From: JAEUHZ01 sp964552795
GTDB lineage: Bacteria; Planctomycetota; UBA1135; GCA-002686595
Direction: 5' to 3'
Assembly (NCBI GenBank): GCA_964552795.1
Contig: CAZKIO010000019.1
Coordinates: 1 to 64,000, forward strand
Length of the DNA: 64,000 nt
Part shown: positions 1-6,217 of the stretch, piece after piece
How the letters are laid out: each line of letters opens with the position of its first letter
Position numbering within the stretch: position 1 is the first letter of the stretch
Notes under the pieces: generated by a model
Database searches by the model: none
The model's input: only the letters and a program-made list of their open reading frames with translations
What the model was told of the DNA's origin: nothing
Made by a program: the position numbers and the translations under genes

Positions 1-1325
1 AGGTTCGGTCCAGCGCATAGTCCACCCGGCAGGAAACGGTGAACGGCCCGGGCGTTTGATACACCGGCAGGCTCGCCTGGGAGGCGGCAAAGGTGATCAC
101 GGTCAAGGTGGCGGGGGGCGCGCTGGTCTTCGCGCGCGCGCTCCTGGCGGTCCTCGGGACCCTCGGTGCCGCGCGACGGCGCGAGGCGCGCGACGACCAG
201 CGTCGCGTACGCGCCGCGCGGCAGTTCGAAACGCAGGTGGAGCTGGCCGTCGTTGCGCCGGCCCGGCGCGATCTCGAGCCGGTCGGGGCGCAACCGCAGC
301 GGGCGGTCCTCGCCCTTCAGCGCAAAGCCGCTCACGCCCTGGATCTCCAGTTGCTCCGGCCGCAGACCCTCCACCTGCAGCGCCTTCGTCAGCCACTCCC
401 GCTGCCGCGCGTCGTCGACGTCCGCGAGCCGCGCGCCGGGCATGCGGAACATGCCCTTCCAGCTCGGCTCCTCGGGCAGCGCGCCGCGCGGGAACACCTG
501 CGGGCCCTCGATCGACGGCACCAGGAAGCGCTGGTCGCGCGGCAGCGTGTCCGTCAGCCAGCGCGCGACGGCGCGATTCCACAGGTGCGACTGGAACGCG
601 TACAAGTGGATGAGGCGCAGCTCCTTCTTCACGAAGGTGAACGCGCCGGCGAAGTCGCCGGGCTCGCGCGCGAGGTGCTCGAAGATCGAATGGTGCGCGC
701 CGAAGGCGCCGGCGATCTCGCGGCAGCCTTTCCAGTCGCCCCACGCGCGCTGCAAGCCGCGCTTGAACGAGCGCAGGCGCGGGCTGTCGTGGGCGGACGA
801 TCCGGCCAGGAGATCGAACAGCGCGTCCTCGTACTCGCCCAGCGCGAGCCGCCTGGCGATCCAGCCCTGTCCGTGCCGGAGGTTGCCGAAGCGCTGCTCG
901 CCGAAGTAGTTGGGCAGGCCGTGCTCGCGCACCGCGACGGCTTCGCGCTCGATCTCGGCACGCTCGTTCGCGTGGACGCCGCGCAGCACGATCTCGAACG
1001 CGTTGCCGCGGCTCTCGCTGCTGGACAACGGGCGCGTGGCGAAGCCCGCGGTGTCGATCTGCAGCACCTGCGTGCGCATGCGGACCGGCCGGCCGCCGTG
1101 GACGCTCATGAACTGCGTCGTGACGCCCTGGCGGTCCTTCATGCCCGCCAGCCCGACCTCGGACGACGGCACGCCCGCCATGTGCGCCAGCTCGGCCGCG
1201 GCCTCCAGCGTCGTCAGCTTCCTCTTCGTGACGCGGTACACGCGGAATCGCCCGCGCTCGCCCAGGTAGCCGTCGCTGAGCAGCTCCCGGACGCGGAAGT
1301 CCTGCGGTTTGCTCTTGATCCTCAT
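1..1325 (-). CDS. truD: tRNA pseudouridine(13) synthase TruD, 3' end cut by the window edge
   Basis: TruD isomerises U13 of certain tRNAs to pseudouridine. Translating the complement from the ATG at 1325 gives the family start KPQDFRVREL, then GRFRVYRVTKRKLTTLEAA and GLAGMKDRQGVTTQ, which holds the catalytic aspartate near residue 64. A later segment, LRLIHLYAFQSHLWNRAV, is also typical of TruD. The ATG overlaps the stop of the upstream pseudouridine synthase (ATGA), so the two are translationally coupled in an hpt-rluA-truD operon. The usual TruD end (PRGAYATLVVARL) lies near 200, but the frame stays open to base 1. From about 105 downwards its third-position composition is poor, while a neighbouring minus frame looks more coding-like, so the true end is unclear. 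Family assignment is secure; the C-terminal part is not. Confidence 0.9.
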   Translation of the reverse strand, partial: MRIKSKPQDFRVRELLSDGYLGERGRFRVYRVTKRKLTTLEAAAELAHMAGVPSSEVGLAGMKDRQGVTTQFMSVHGGRPVRMRTQVLQIDTAGFATRPLSSSESRGNAFEIVLRGVHANERAEIEREAVAVREHGLPNYFGEQRFGNLRHGQGWIARRLALGEYEDALFDLLAGSSAHDSPRLRSFKRGLQRAWGDWKGCREIAGAFGAHHSIFEHLAREPGDFAGAFTFVKKELRLIHLYAFQSHLWNRAVARWLTDTLPRDQRFLVPSIEGPQVFPRGALPEEPSWKGMFRMPGARLADVDDARQREWLTKALQVEGLRPEQLEIQGVSGFALKGEDRPLRLRPDRLEIAPGRRNDGQLHLRFELPRGAYATLVVARLAPSRGTEGPEDRQERAREDQRAPRHLDRDHLCRLPGEPAGVSNARAVHRFLPGGLCAGPN

Positions 1326-2362
1326 GGCGAGCGGAACTTGGCGAGTTGCTTGAGCGTGCGCGCCAGGTCGGCCGGCACGGGCGCCTCGACGCGCAACGTC
1401 CCGCCACCGGCGGGGTTGGGGAACTCGATGCACCGCGCGTGCAGCGTCAAGCGATCGATCAACGGCGCCTCCACGTGGCCGCGCTTGGGCCGGTAGCCGC
1501 GCTTGAACTCCGACAGCGCAAGCGCTGCGCGCCGCCCGTACAGCGGATCCACGACCAGGGGGAAACCCGCTTCGCGCAGGTGGACGCGGATCTGGTGCGT
1601 ACGGCCGGTCAGCGGCTCGCACTCCAGGAGCGTGTAGCCCTGGAAGCGCTGCGCGACGCGCAGGCGCGTGCGCGAGGGCTTGCCCTCCGTCCGGTCGACG
1701 CGCATGCGACCGCTGCGGCGCCCGTCGGGCCCGATCGGCAGGTCGATCAGGTCCTCCTCGCCGTCCGCGAGGCGATGCTCGCCCTCGACCAGCGCCAGGT
1801 ACGTCTTGCGTACTGCCCCGGCGTCGAAGGCCTCGCGCAGCCGGCGTTCGGCCTCGATCGTCTTGGCGACGAGCACGACGCCCGTGGTGTCCTTGTCCAG
1901 CCGGTGCACGAGGCGCGGCCGGAACTCGAGGCCCTCGACGGGTTCGCTCGAATGCGCGCCGCCGCGCTCGCCGCGCGCCAGGCCCGCGCGGTCGAGCGCG
2001 ATGTCCATCAGCGCGCGCGACAGGCAGGCGTTGTCCTTGGCCCAGCGCTCGGGCTCGGCCGCGAGGTGCGCGGGCTTGTCGACCGCCATCACGTGGGCGT
2101 CCTCGTAGAGAACGGGGATCTCGACGCGCGGCGGCACGAACCCGGCCGAGGGCTGGTCCCCGTCGGGCTCTTCCATGTCGATCACCAGCACCTGGTCCAC
2201 CTGGAGCTTCTGGCTGGGCGTCGCCGGGCCGCCGTCGACCAGGATCTTCCCGTCCCGCACCTGGCGCCGCAAAAAGCCCTTGGTCAGGAGCGGGAACGAC
2301 AGGCACAGGAACTCGTCGAGTTCCATGCCGGCGCGCTCGGGCGGGATCGGGATGTACTGCAC
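1322..2362 (-). CDS. RluA-family 23S/tRNA pseudouridine synthase
   Basis: This protein of about 346 residues converts uridine to pseudouridine in RNA. An S4 RNA-binding domain comes first (MELDEFLCLSFPLLTKGFLRR, then a KILVDGG turn). The catalytic domain carries RLVHRLDKDTTGVVLVAKT with the catalytic aspartate, and further on LTGRTHQIRVHL and VVDPLYG, all RluA hallmarks. I chose the GTG at 2362 because the S4 domain would be clipped at the ATG at 2326; neither start has a clear ribosome site. The gene begins 43 bp after hpt ends and its stop overlaps the truD start. Which uridine is modified (RluC, RluD or another position) cannot be told from sequence alone. Confidence 0.9.
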   Translation of the reverse strand: MQYIPIPPERAGMELDEFLCLSFPLLTKGFLRRQVRDGKILVDGGPATPSQKLQVDQVLVIDMEEPDGDQPSAGFVPPRVEIPVLYEDAHVMAVDKPAHLAAEPERWAKDNACLSRALMDIALDRAGLARGERGGAHSSEPVEGLEFRPRLVHRLDKDTTGVVLVAKTIEAERRLREAFDAGAVRKTYLALVEGEHRLADGEEDLIDLPIGPDGRRSGRMRVDRTEGKPSRTRLRVAQRFQGYTLLECEPLTGRTHQIRVHLREAGFPLVVDPLYGRRAALALSEFKRGYRPKRGHVEAPLIDRLTLHARCIEFPNPAGGGTLRVEAPVPADLARTLKQLAKFRSP

Positions 2363-2405
2363 GGCGGTCGGATCGTTCGGGCGGCGCACCCGCGCCCCGC
2401 GGCAC

Positions 2406-2963
2406 TCAGGCCCGGCGCGCGGAGGGCGAGGTGTAGATCTCTTCGCGCAGCGAGGCGACGTAGGGCAGGTTGCGGTAGCGGCCCGCGAAGTCGAGGCCGT
2501 ACCCGACGACGAACAGGTTCTCGACCTCGAAGACACGGAAGTCCGAACGCAACGGCACCGCGCGCCGCGAGGGCTTGTCCAGGAACACGCACGTGCGCAC
2601 CTCGGCGGCGCCGCGCGCCTTCAACTCGGACTTCAGGTGGTGCAGCGTGCGGCCCGTGTCGAGGATGTCGTCCACGAGCAGCAGATTGCGGCCTTCGATC
2701 TCGTTCCCGGCCGGGATGAAGTTGATCTCCAGGCGGCCGGACTCCGTGCCGTCGCCGTAGCTGGAGGCCGCCAGGAACGCCAGCTCCAGCGGGATCGGGA
2801 TGCGGCGGATCAGATCCGACGCGAACACGCACGAGCCCTTGAGCACCGACACGACCGTGAAGTCGCGCCCGCTGTAGGCCGCGGTCACCTCGCGCGCCAC
2901 CCGGTCGATCCCGGAGACGATCTCGGCTTCGCTGAACAGGATTCGGTCGATGTCTTCGTGCAC
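2406..2963 (-). CDS. hpt: Hypoxanthine phosphoribosyltransferase
   Basis: A 185-residue purine-salvage enzyme that joins hypoxanthine or guanine to PRPP to make IMP or GMP in the cytoplasm. The PRPP-binding loop is VDDILDTGRTL at residues 97-107, and the family segments VLKGSCVFASDLIR and FVVGYGLDFAGRYRNLPY are present. The length is normal. The start is the GTG at 2963, followed by HEDIDRILFSEAEI as in other bacterial Hpt proteins. A -10-like TATCCT lies 27 nt upstream (2991-2996). It is first in an operon with two RNA pseudouridine synthases; the tilS/ftsH context common elsewhere is absent. Confidence 0.95.
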   Translation of the reverse strand: MHEDIDRILFSEAEIVSGIDRVAREVTAAYSGRDFTVVSVLKGSCVFASDLIRRIPIPLELAFLAASSYGDGTESGRLEINFIPAGNEIEGRNLLLVDDILDTGRTLHHLKSELKARGAAEVRTCVFLDKPSRRAVPLRSDFRVFEVENLFVVGYGLDFAGRYRNLPYVASLREEIYTSPSARRA

Positions 2964-3286
2964 GTTGTTAGGGCACCGGTGGAGCCGTGCAGGATAGCTG
3001 CCGCCGGCGCGCCGCGTCGAGAACGGGTCGCACGGGAGCGCGCCGGAGGCCTTCCGGGCGGCGACGAGCCGGCATCTTTTGCTCCGGCGGGACTTGCCGC
3101 GCGCCTCGCGGGTGCTAGCTTCCTGGCCTTGGCGGGCGGGCCGGCGTCGGCGATCCAGTTCCAGACGCCGCCCACCACGCAGTTTCACCCGGCCGGAGAA
3201 GCATCTCCGGCGCACCGCGGCTCTCAGGCGCGCGCGCGGATGCGCCGACTGGAACGCGCCGCCCAACCGGATACGCGAGAGATCCC
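2964..3286. other. Divergent intergenic region between hpt and the coiled-coil gene
   Basis: No gene is convincing here. A plus-strand promoter-like pair, TTGCCG (about 3092) and TAGCTT (about 3114) with about 16 bp between, would give a leader of roughly 160 nt for the gene at 3287. That leader holds the hairpin at 3192-3211. On the minus strand TATCCT at 2991-2996 may serve hpt. Confidence 0.4.
3192..3211 (+). promoter_or_regulatory. Perfect 8-bp hairpin in the leader of the coiled-coil gene
   Basis: GCCGGAGA and TCTCCGGC pair perfectly around an AGCA tetraloop, 75 nt before the GTG at 3287. There is no T-run, so it is not an obvious terminator. It may act in the leader RNA, but the role is inferred only from position. 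Confidence 0.35.
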
Positions 3287-3595
3287 GTGGCCAAGCGCCA
3301 ATACACACGACGCACCGACGAAGACCGGATCCGCGAACTCGAAGAGAAGGTCGAGGCGCTGAAATCGAAGATGGAGGCGCGCCAGCGCAAGGACCTGCCG
3401 GTCGTCCGCCAATGGCCGAAAGTGCAGCGCGCGCTGCGCGCGTTCGCGCAGACGGCGATGGACCACGAACGCGAGGACCTCGCCATCTCGGTGCAGGCGT
3501 TCATGGGCGGCATCGAACGCACGCTGAACCCCGAGTCCGAGCCGACCCGCCGGCGCGGACGCTCGGGCGCGCGCGACGACGGCGAGCCGTTCTAG
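3287..3595 (+). CDS. Small coiled-coil hypothetical protein
   Basis: A 102-residue basic protein starting with GTG (AKRQYTRR). Residues 12-35 (EDRIRELEEKVEALKSKMEARQ) have a heptad pattern and should form a short coiled coil. A helical segment with RALRAFAQTAMDHEREDL follows, and the C-terminus is charged and probably disordered (PTRRRGRSGARDD). No signal peptide or membrane segment is visible, so it is presumably cytoplasmic. I do not recognise the family. It lies 18 bp before the Nudix gene on the same strand and is probably cotranscribed. The coding frame is supported by GC-rich third positions and by the heptads. Confidence 0.7.
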   Translation: MAKRQYTRRTDEDRIRELEEKVEALKSKMEARQRKDLPVVRQWPKVQRALRAFAQTAMDHEREDLAISVQAFMGGIERTLNPESEPTRRRGRSGARDDGEPF

Positions 3596-3613
3596 GACGC
3601 GCGGGCGATCCGC

Positions 3614-4165
3614 ATGCCGCTCCGACCCCATCCCGACGTGCGCGTGCTGTCGTCGGGCCGCGTGCACGCGGGCCGCGTGTTCGATGTCGTGCGGGAAGCG
3701 ATCGAACTGCCCTCCGGCCTGCGCCAGGACGTCGAGATCGTCGATCACCCCGGCGCCGTCGCCGTAGCCGCGCTCGACGAGAACGGCGACCTGCTCCTCG
3801 TGCGGCAGTACCGCCATGCCGCCGGCGACTGGCTGCTCGAGATCCCGGCGGGGCGCGTCGAGGCCGGCGAGGAACGCCTCGCGGCCGCGATGCGTGAGCT
3901 GGAGGAGGAGACGCGGCACGGCGCGGCGTCGTGGGAGCTGCTCACCGAGTTCTACGCCGCGCCCGGCTTCTGCAGCGAGTGGCTGTCCCTGTACCTCGCG
4001 CGCGGGCTCGTGCACCTGGGCCGGGACGCCAAGGCCCACGACACGGACGAGGAACTGGAGGTCGTGCGCCGCGCGCCCGCGCGGCTCCTGGCCGAGGGTC
4101 CGCGGGACGCCAAGACCTTGATCGCCGCCGCGCTCCTCGTGCAGCGCGCGCGGGAACGCGGCTGA
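3614..4165 (+). CDS. Nudix hydrolase, ADP-ribose pyrophosphatase type
   Basis: A 183-residue Nudix enzyme, probably splitting ADP-ribose or a similar nucleoside diphosphate derivative. The segment LLVRQYRHAAGDWLLEIPAG just before the Nudix box is typical of ADP-ribose pyrophosphatases. The box runs from Gly80 through Glu86, Arg94-Glu95 and Glu98-Glu99, so the metal-binding glutamates are present. The usual glycine after the EE pair is replaced by arginine (EEETRHGA), a deviation in an otherwise complete box. The start is ATG 18 bp after the coiled-coil gene. It ends 3 bp from the end of the convergent gene at 4169. Confidence 0.88.
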   Translation: MPLRPHPDVRVLSSGRVHAGRVFDVVREAIELPSGLRQDVEIVDHPGAVAVAALDENGDLLLVRQYRHAAGDWLLEIPAGRVEAGEERLAAAMRELEEETRHGAASWELLTEFYAAPGFCSEWLSLYLARGLVHLGRDAKAHDTDEELEVVRRAPARLLAEGPRDAKTLIAAALLVQRARERG

Positions 4166-4168
4166 CGC

Positions 4169-5272
4169 TCACCGGTCGGCGGGCGCGACGTCCACCAGGA
4201 ACTCGAAGCCCCCCTGTCCGGGCAGCAGGGTGCCCGACGGATCGAGGCGGAGCACCGCGCCGGGCGTGGCCAGGAGCGCGCCGCCCGGCGGCCAGGCCAG
4301 CGCGCGGTCGAGCCCCGGCAGCGGCAGCCCGCACCGATCCAGCTCCAGCGCGCCCCCCGGCCCGAGGCGCACGACGCAGGGTTCGTGCACGCCGGCGAGC
4401 CACACGCGTTCCTGCCCCGGCTCCGGCGCCAGGTGCGCGGCGCGCCGCGGCAGCGCGGCGATCCAGCGCACCGGGAGATCGCGCGCCAGGAGGAGCACGC
4501 GCCCCGAGCCCGCCGCGTCCAATGCCCACAGGCTGCCGGCCTCGGGCCCGCGCGCGAGGTCCACGATCTCGCCGCCCACGCTGGCGCCCGCGATCACGGC
4601 CTGCGTCGCGACGTCGACGCGCAGGACGTGCCCGTCGCGCGTCCCGATCACCGCGCTGGAGCGCTCCCCCACGACGCACGCGATGCCGTCGCGTTCGAAC
4701 ACGGGGAACAGACTGCCTTCCTCGCGCACGCGGATCACGCGCGTCGGCGCCGCCTCGCGCTCTTCGACCACGAGCGCCTGCTCGCCGGCGGCGAGGACGT
4801 CGAGGTCGAGGCCGCGCTCGATCCACAGCTCGGTGATCAGCCCGCCCGCAGGCCCGAAGCGATCCAGGCGATGGGTCGACCGCGCGGTGCCTGCCGCCGA
4901 GCGCAGCACCCACAGCCCGCCGTCGGGCGCGGGTTCGACGTCCAGAGGCCAGTCGACCGGGATGCGCCGCGCGATCAGCAGATCGCGGTCGAGCCCGAAC
5001 ACGCGCCCCGCGTCGCGGTCCGCGACCCAGGCCGCCACCTCGCCGGGCGGCGCGATCGCGCCGCTGGTGCCGGCCAGCGCGAGCAGGCACGCCAGGAGCG
5101 CTCCTGTTCCCAGGGCGAACAGGCTCGCGGCTCCGGCGTCGCCGCGATGCGAATCACGCTCCGGAGCGCGATCCGGATCCCGATCCGGATCCCGGTCCGA
5201 GTCAGGTCCCGAGTCAGGTTCCCTGTCCCGAGCCGCCCGCAGGTCCTGTCGAAGCTCCGCGTCCGTTCCCAT
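4169..5272 (-). CDS. Membrane-anchored beta-propeller-like hypothetical protein
   Basis: A 367-residue protein. The N-terminus is hydrophilic with an Asp-Pro-Asp-Arg repeat (about residues 18-42), followed by one hydrophobic segment (about 48-70, FALGTGALLACLLALAGTSG). The rest has repeated GGLWVLRS, GSLWALDA and ERVWLAG stretches, as in NHL-like or YVTN-like propellers, and is probably periplasmic. The ATG at 5272 has a strong GGAGGGGAGGG ribosome site. It follows the MGMT gene by 42 bp on the same strand. No catalytic motif is visible and the function is unknown. Confidence 0.7.
   Translation of the reverse strand: MGTDAELRQDLRAARDREPDSGPDSDRDPDRDPDRAPERDSHRGDAGAASLFALGTGALLACLLALAGTSGAIAPPGEVAAWVADRDAGRVFGLDRDLLIARRIPVDWPLDVEPAPDGGLWVLRSAAGTARSTHRLDRFGPAGGLITELWIERGLDLDVLAAGEQALVVEEREAAPTRVIRVREEGSLFPVFERDGIACVVGERSSAVIGTRDGHVLRVDVATQAVIAGASVGGEIVDLARGPEAGSLWALDAAGSGRVLLLARDLPVRWIAALPRRAAHLAPEPGQERVWLAGVHEPCVVRLGPGGALELDRCGLPLPGLDRALAWPPGGALLATPGAVLRLDPSGTLLPGQGGFEFLVDVAPADR
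5167..5225 (-). repeat. Short tandem repeats coding for a DPDR-type linker
   Basis: Alternating ATCCGG and ATCCCG units (about four) are followed by two GAGTCAGG-containing units. They encode the charged linker before the membrane segment of the 4169-5272 protein. Unit lengths are multiples of three, so copy-number change would alter linker length but not frame. Confidence 0.6.
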
Positions 5273-5314
5273 CGTGCCCTCCCCTCCGGAGGACGAACGG
5301 GGGGCGCCGCGGTT

Positions 5315-5842
5315 TCAGGCGGACAGCAGGCTGCCTTCCAGCGCGAGCAGCGATTCCTTGTGGTGCAGGCCGCCGGTGAAGCCGCCCAGGCCGTCCTTGG
5401 CGACCACGCGGTGGCAGGGAACGATCAGCGGCACGGGATTCCTCCCGTTCGCGCCGCCGACCGCGCGCACGGCGCGCGGCGAGCCGATCGCCAGCGCGAT
5501 CTCGGCGTACGTGCGGGTCTCGCCGTACGGGATCTTCTGGAGCGCGCGCCACACGCGCAGTTGGAACGGCGTCCCGCGCAGGTCGAGCGGGAGATCGAAG
5601 CGTCGCAGATCCCCGGCCACGAACGCCTCGATCTGCCGCACGGGTTCGCGCACGGCCTGTTCGTCGAGCACGAGCTCGGTGCCGCGCGCGTGCGCCGCGC
5701 GCCAGCGCCGCAGGCTGACGAGCTGATGGCGCCCCGAGAGCTGCACACGGCAGACGCCCGTCTCGGACACGGCCACCAGGATGCGCCCTTGCGGGGACTG
5801 GGCGAATCCGTAGCGGATCGTTCCGGTGTGCCTGGGAGCCAT
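5315..5842 (-). CDS. ogt: Methylated-DNA--protein-cysteine methyltransferase (MGMT/Ogt)
   Basis: A 175-residue suicide DNA-repair protein that transfers the alkyl group from O6-alkylguanine to its own cysteine. The active site VPCHRVVAKDGLGGFTGGL places the acceptor cysteine at residue 143. The helix-turn-helix part (GTPFQLRVWRALQKIPYGETRTYAEIA) and the arginine-finger region (SPRAVRAVGGANGRNP) are intact. The ATG at 5842 is preferred over an upstream ATG because AGGAGAA lies about 9 nt before it and homology starts there. The length is normal for the single-domain form; there is no Ada regulatory domain. Confidence 0.95.
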   Translation of the reverse strand: MAPRHTGTIRYGFAQSPQGRILVAVSETGVCRVQLSGRHQLVSLRRWRAAHARGTELVLDEQAVREPVRQIEAFVAGDLRRFDLPLDLRGTPFQLRVWRALQKIPYGETRTYAEIALAIGSPRAVRAVGGANGRNPVPLIVPCHRVVAKDGLGGFTGGLHHKESLLALEGSLLSA

Positions 5843-6217
5843 CGTCTTCGTTCTCCTGCTGGGGGGGGGACGGGGCCGGTCGTCTGCGCGCGCGTTCGAA
5901 GTGCGCGGGTTCGAGGCGCGCGTCGTCGAAGCGCGCGTCGGCCGCACATCCGCGCGCGCGTCGTGCACGATGCGTCGGCGCATCGCCACCGCATTCTTGC
6001 GTGCGCATCGCGTTTCGTCGAGCGGCGACCGGCAACAACGTGCGCGCTGTCCCAGCGCTGATACGCAACGACGAACGCGTGCGCATCGCGGCGCGCACGT
6101 GCGTGCGTGCGTTCCGCGCGATCACGTCCGCGCTCGGGGCGGGATGACACCCGTCCGGATGGAGCTTCGAGGGACGATGGGAGCGCACGCGCCTGGGGCG
6201 CGCACACGCGCGCGGTG
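5843..6217. other. Gene-free spacer with repeated GCGCATCGC words
   Basis: No convincing gene. The segment holds an inverted repeat CGATGCG-TCGG-CGCATCG at 5968-5985 and two exact copies of GCGTGCGCATCGCG at 5999-6012 and 6077-6090, plus many TGCG runs. It lies downstream of the CHAT gene (minus) and upstream of MGMT (minus), so it may hold the MGMT promoter or be a decayed coding stretch. Confidence 0.5.
5968..6090. repeat. Cluster of GCGCATCGC direct and inverted repeats
   Basis: Four occurrences of the core GCGCATCGC or its complement fall within about 120 bp: the two arms of the 5968-5985 hairpin and the 14-bp direct repeats at 5999 and 6077. The spacing is irregular, so it is not a CRISPR. 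Possible protein-binding sites. Confidence 0.45.

Noticed and set aside
103..1407. Long open frames antisense or out of phase to truD and other genes throughout the window
   Set aside because: High GC removes stop codons, so nearly every gene has long shadow frames. They are Arg/Ala/Pro-rich and lack domains.
3114..3362. A plus-strand frame with a signal-peptide-like start (ASFLALAGGPASA) overlapping the coiled-coil gene
   Set aside because: It would overlap the better supported gene at 3287 and its later part is unlike a real protein; the resemblance is probably chance in GC-rich DNA.
5843..6217. A histone-like or basic small protein in the spacer before MGMT
   Set aside because: Frames on both strands are Arg/Ala/His-rich without a ribosome site and their composition mirrors the DNA repeats.
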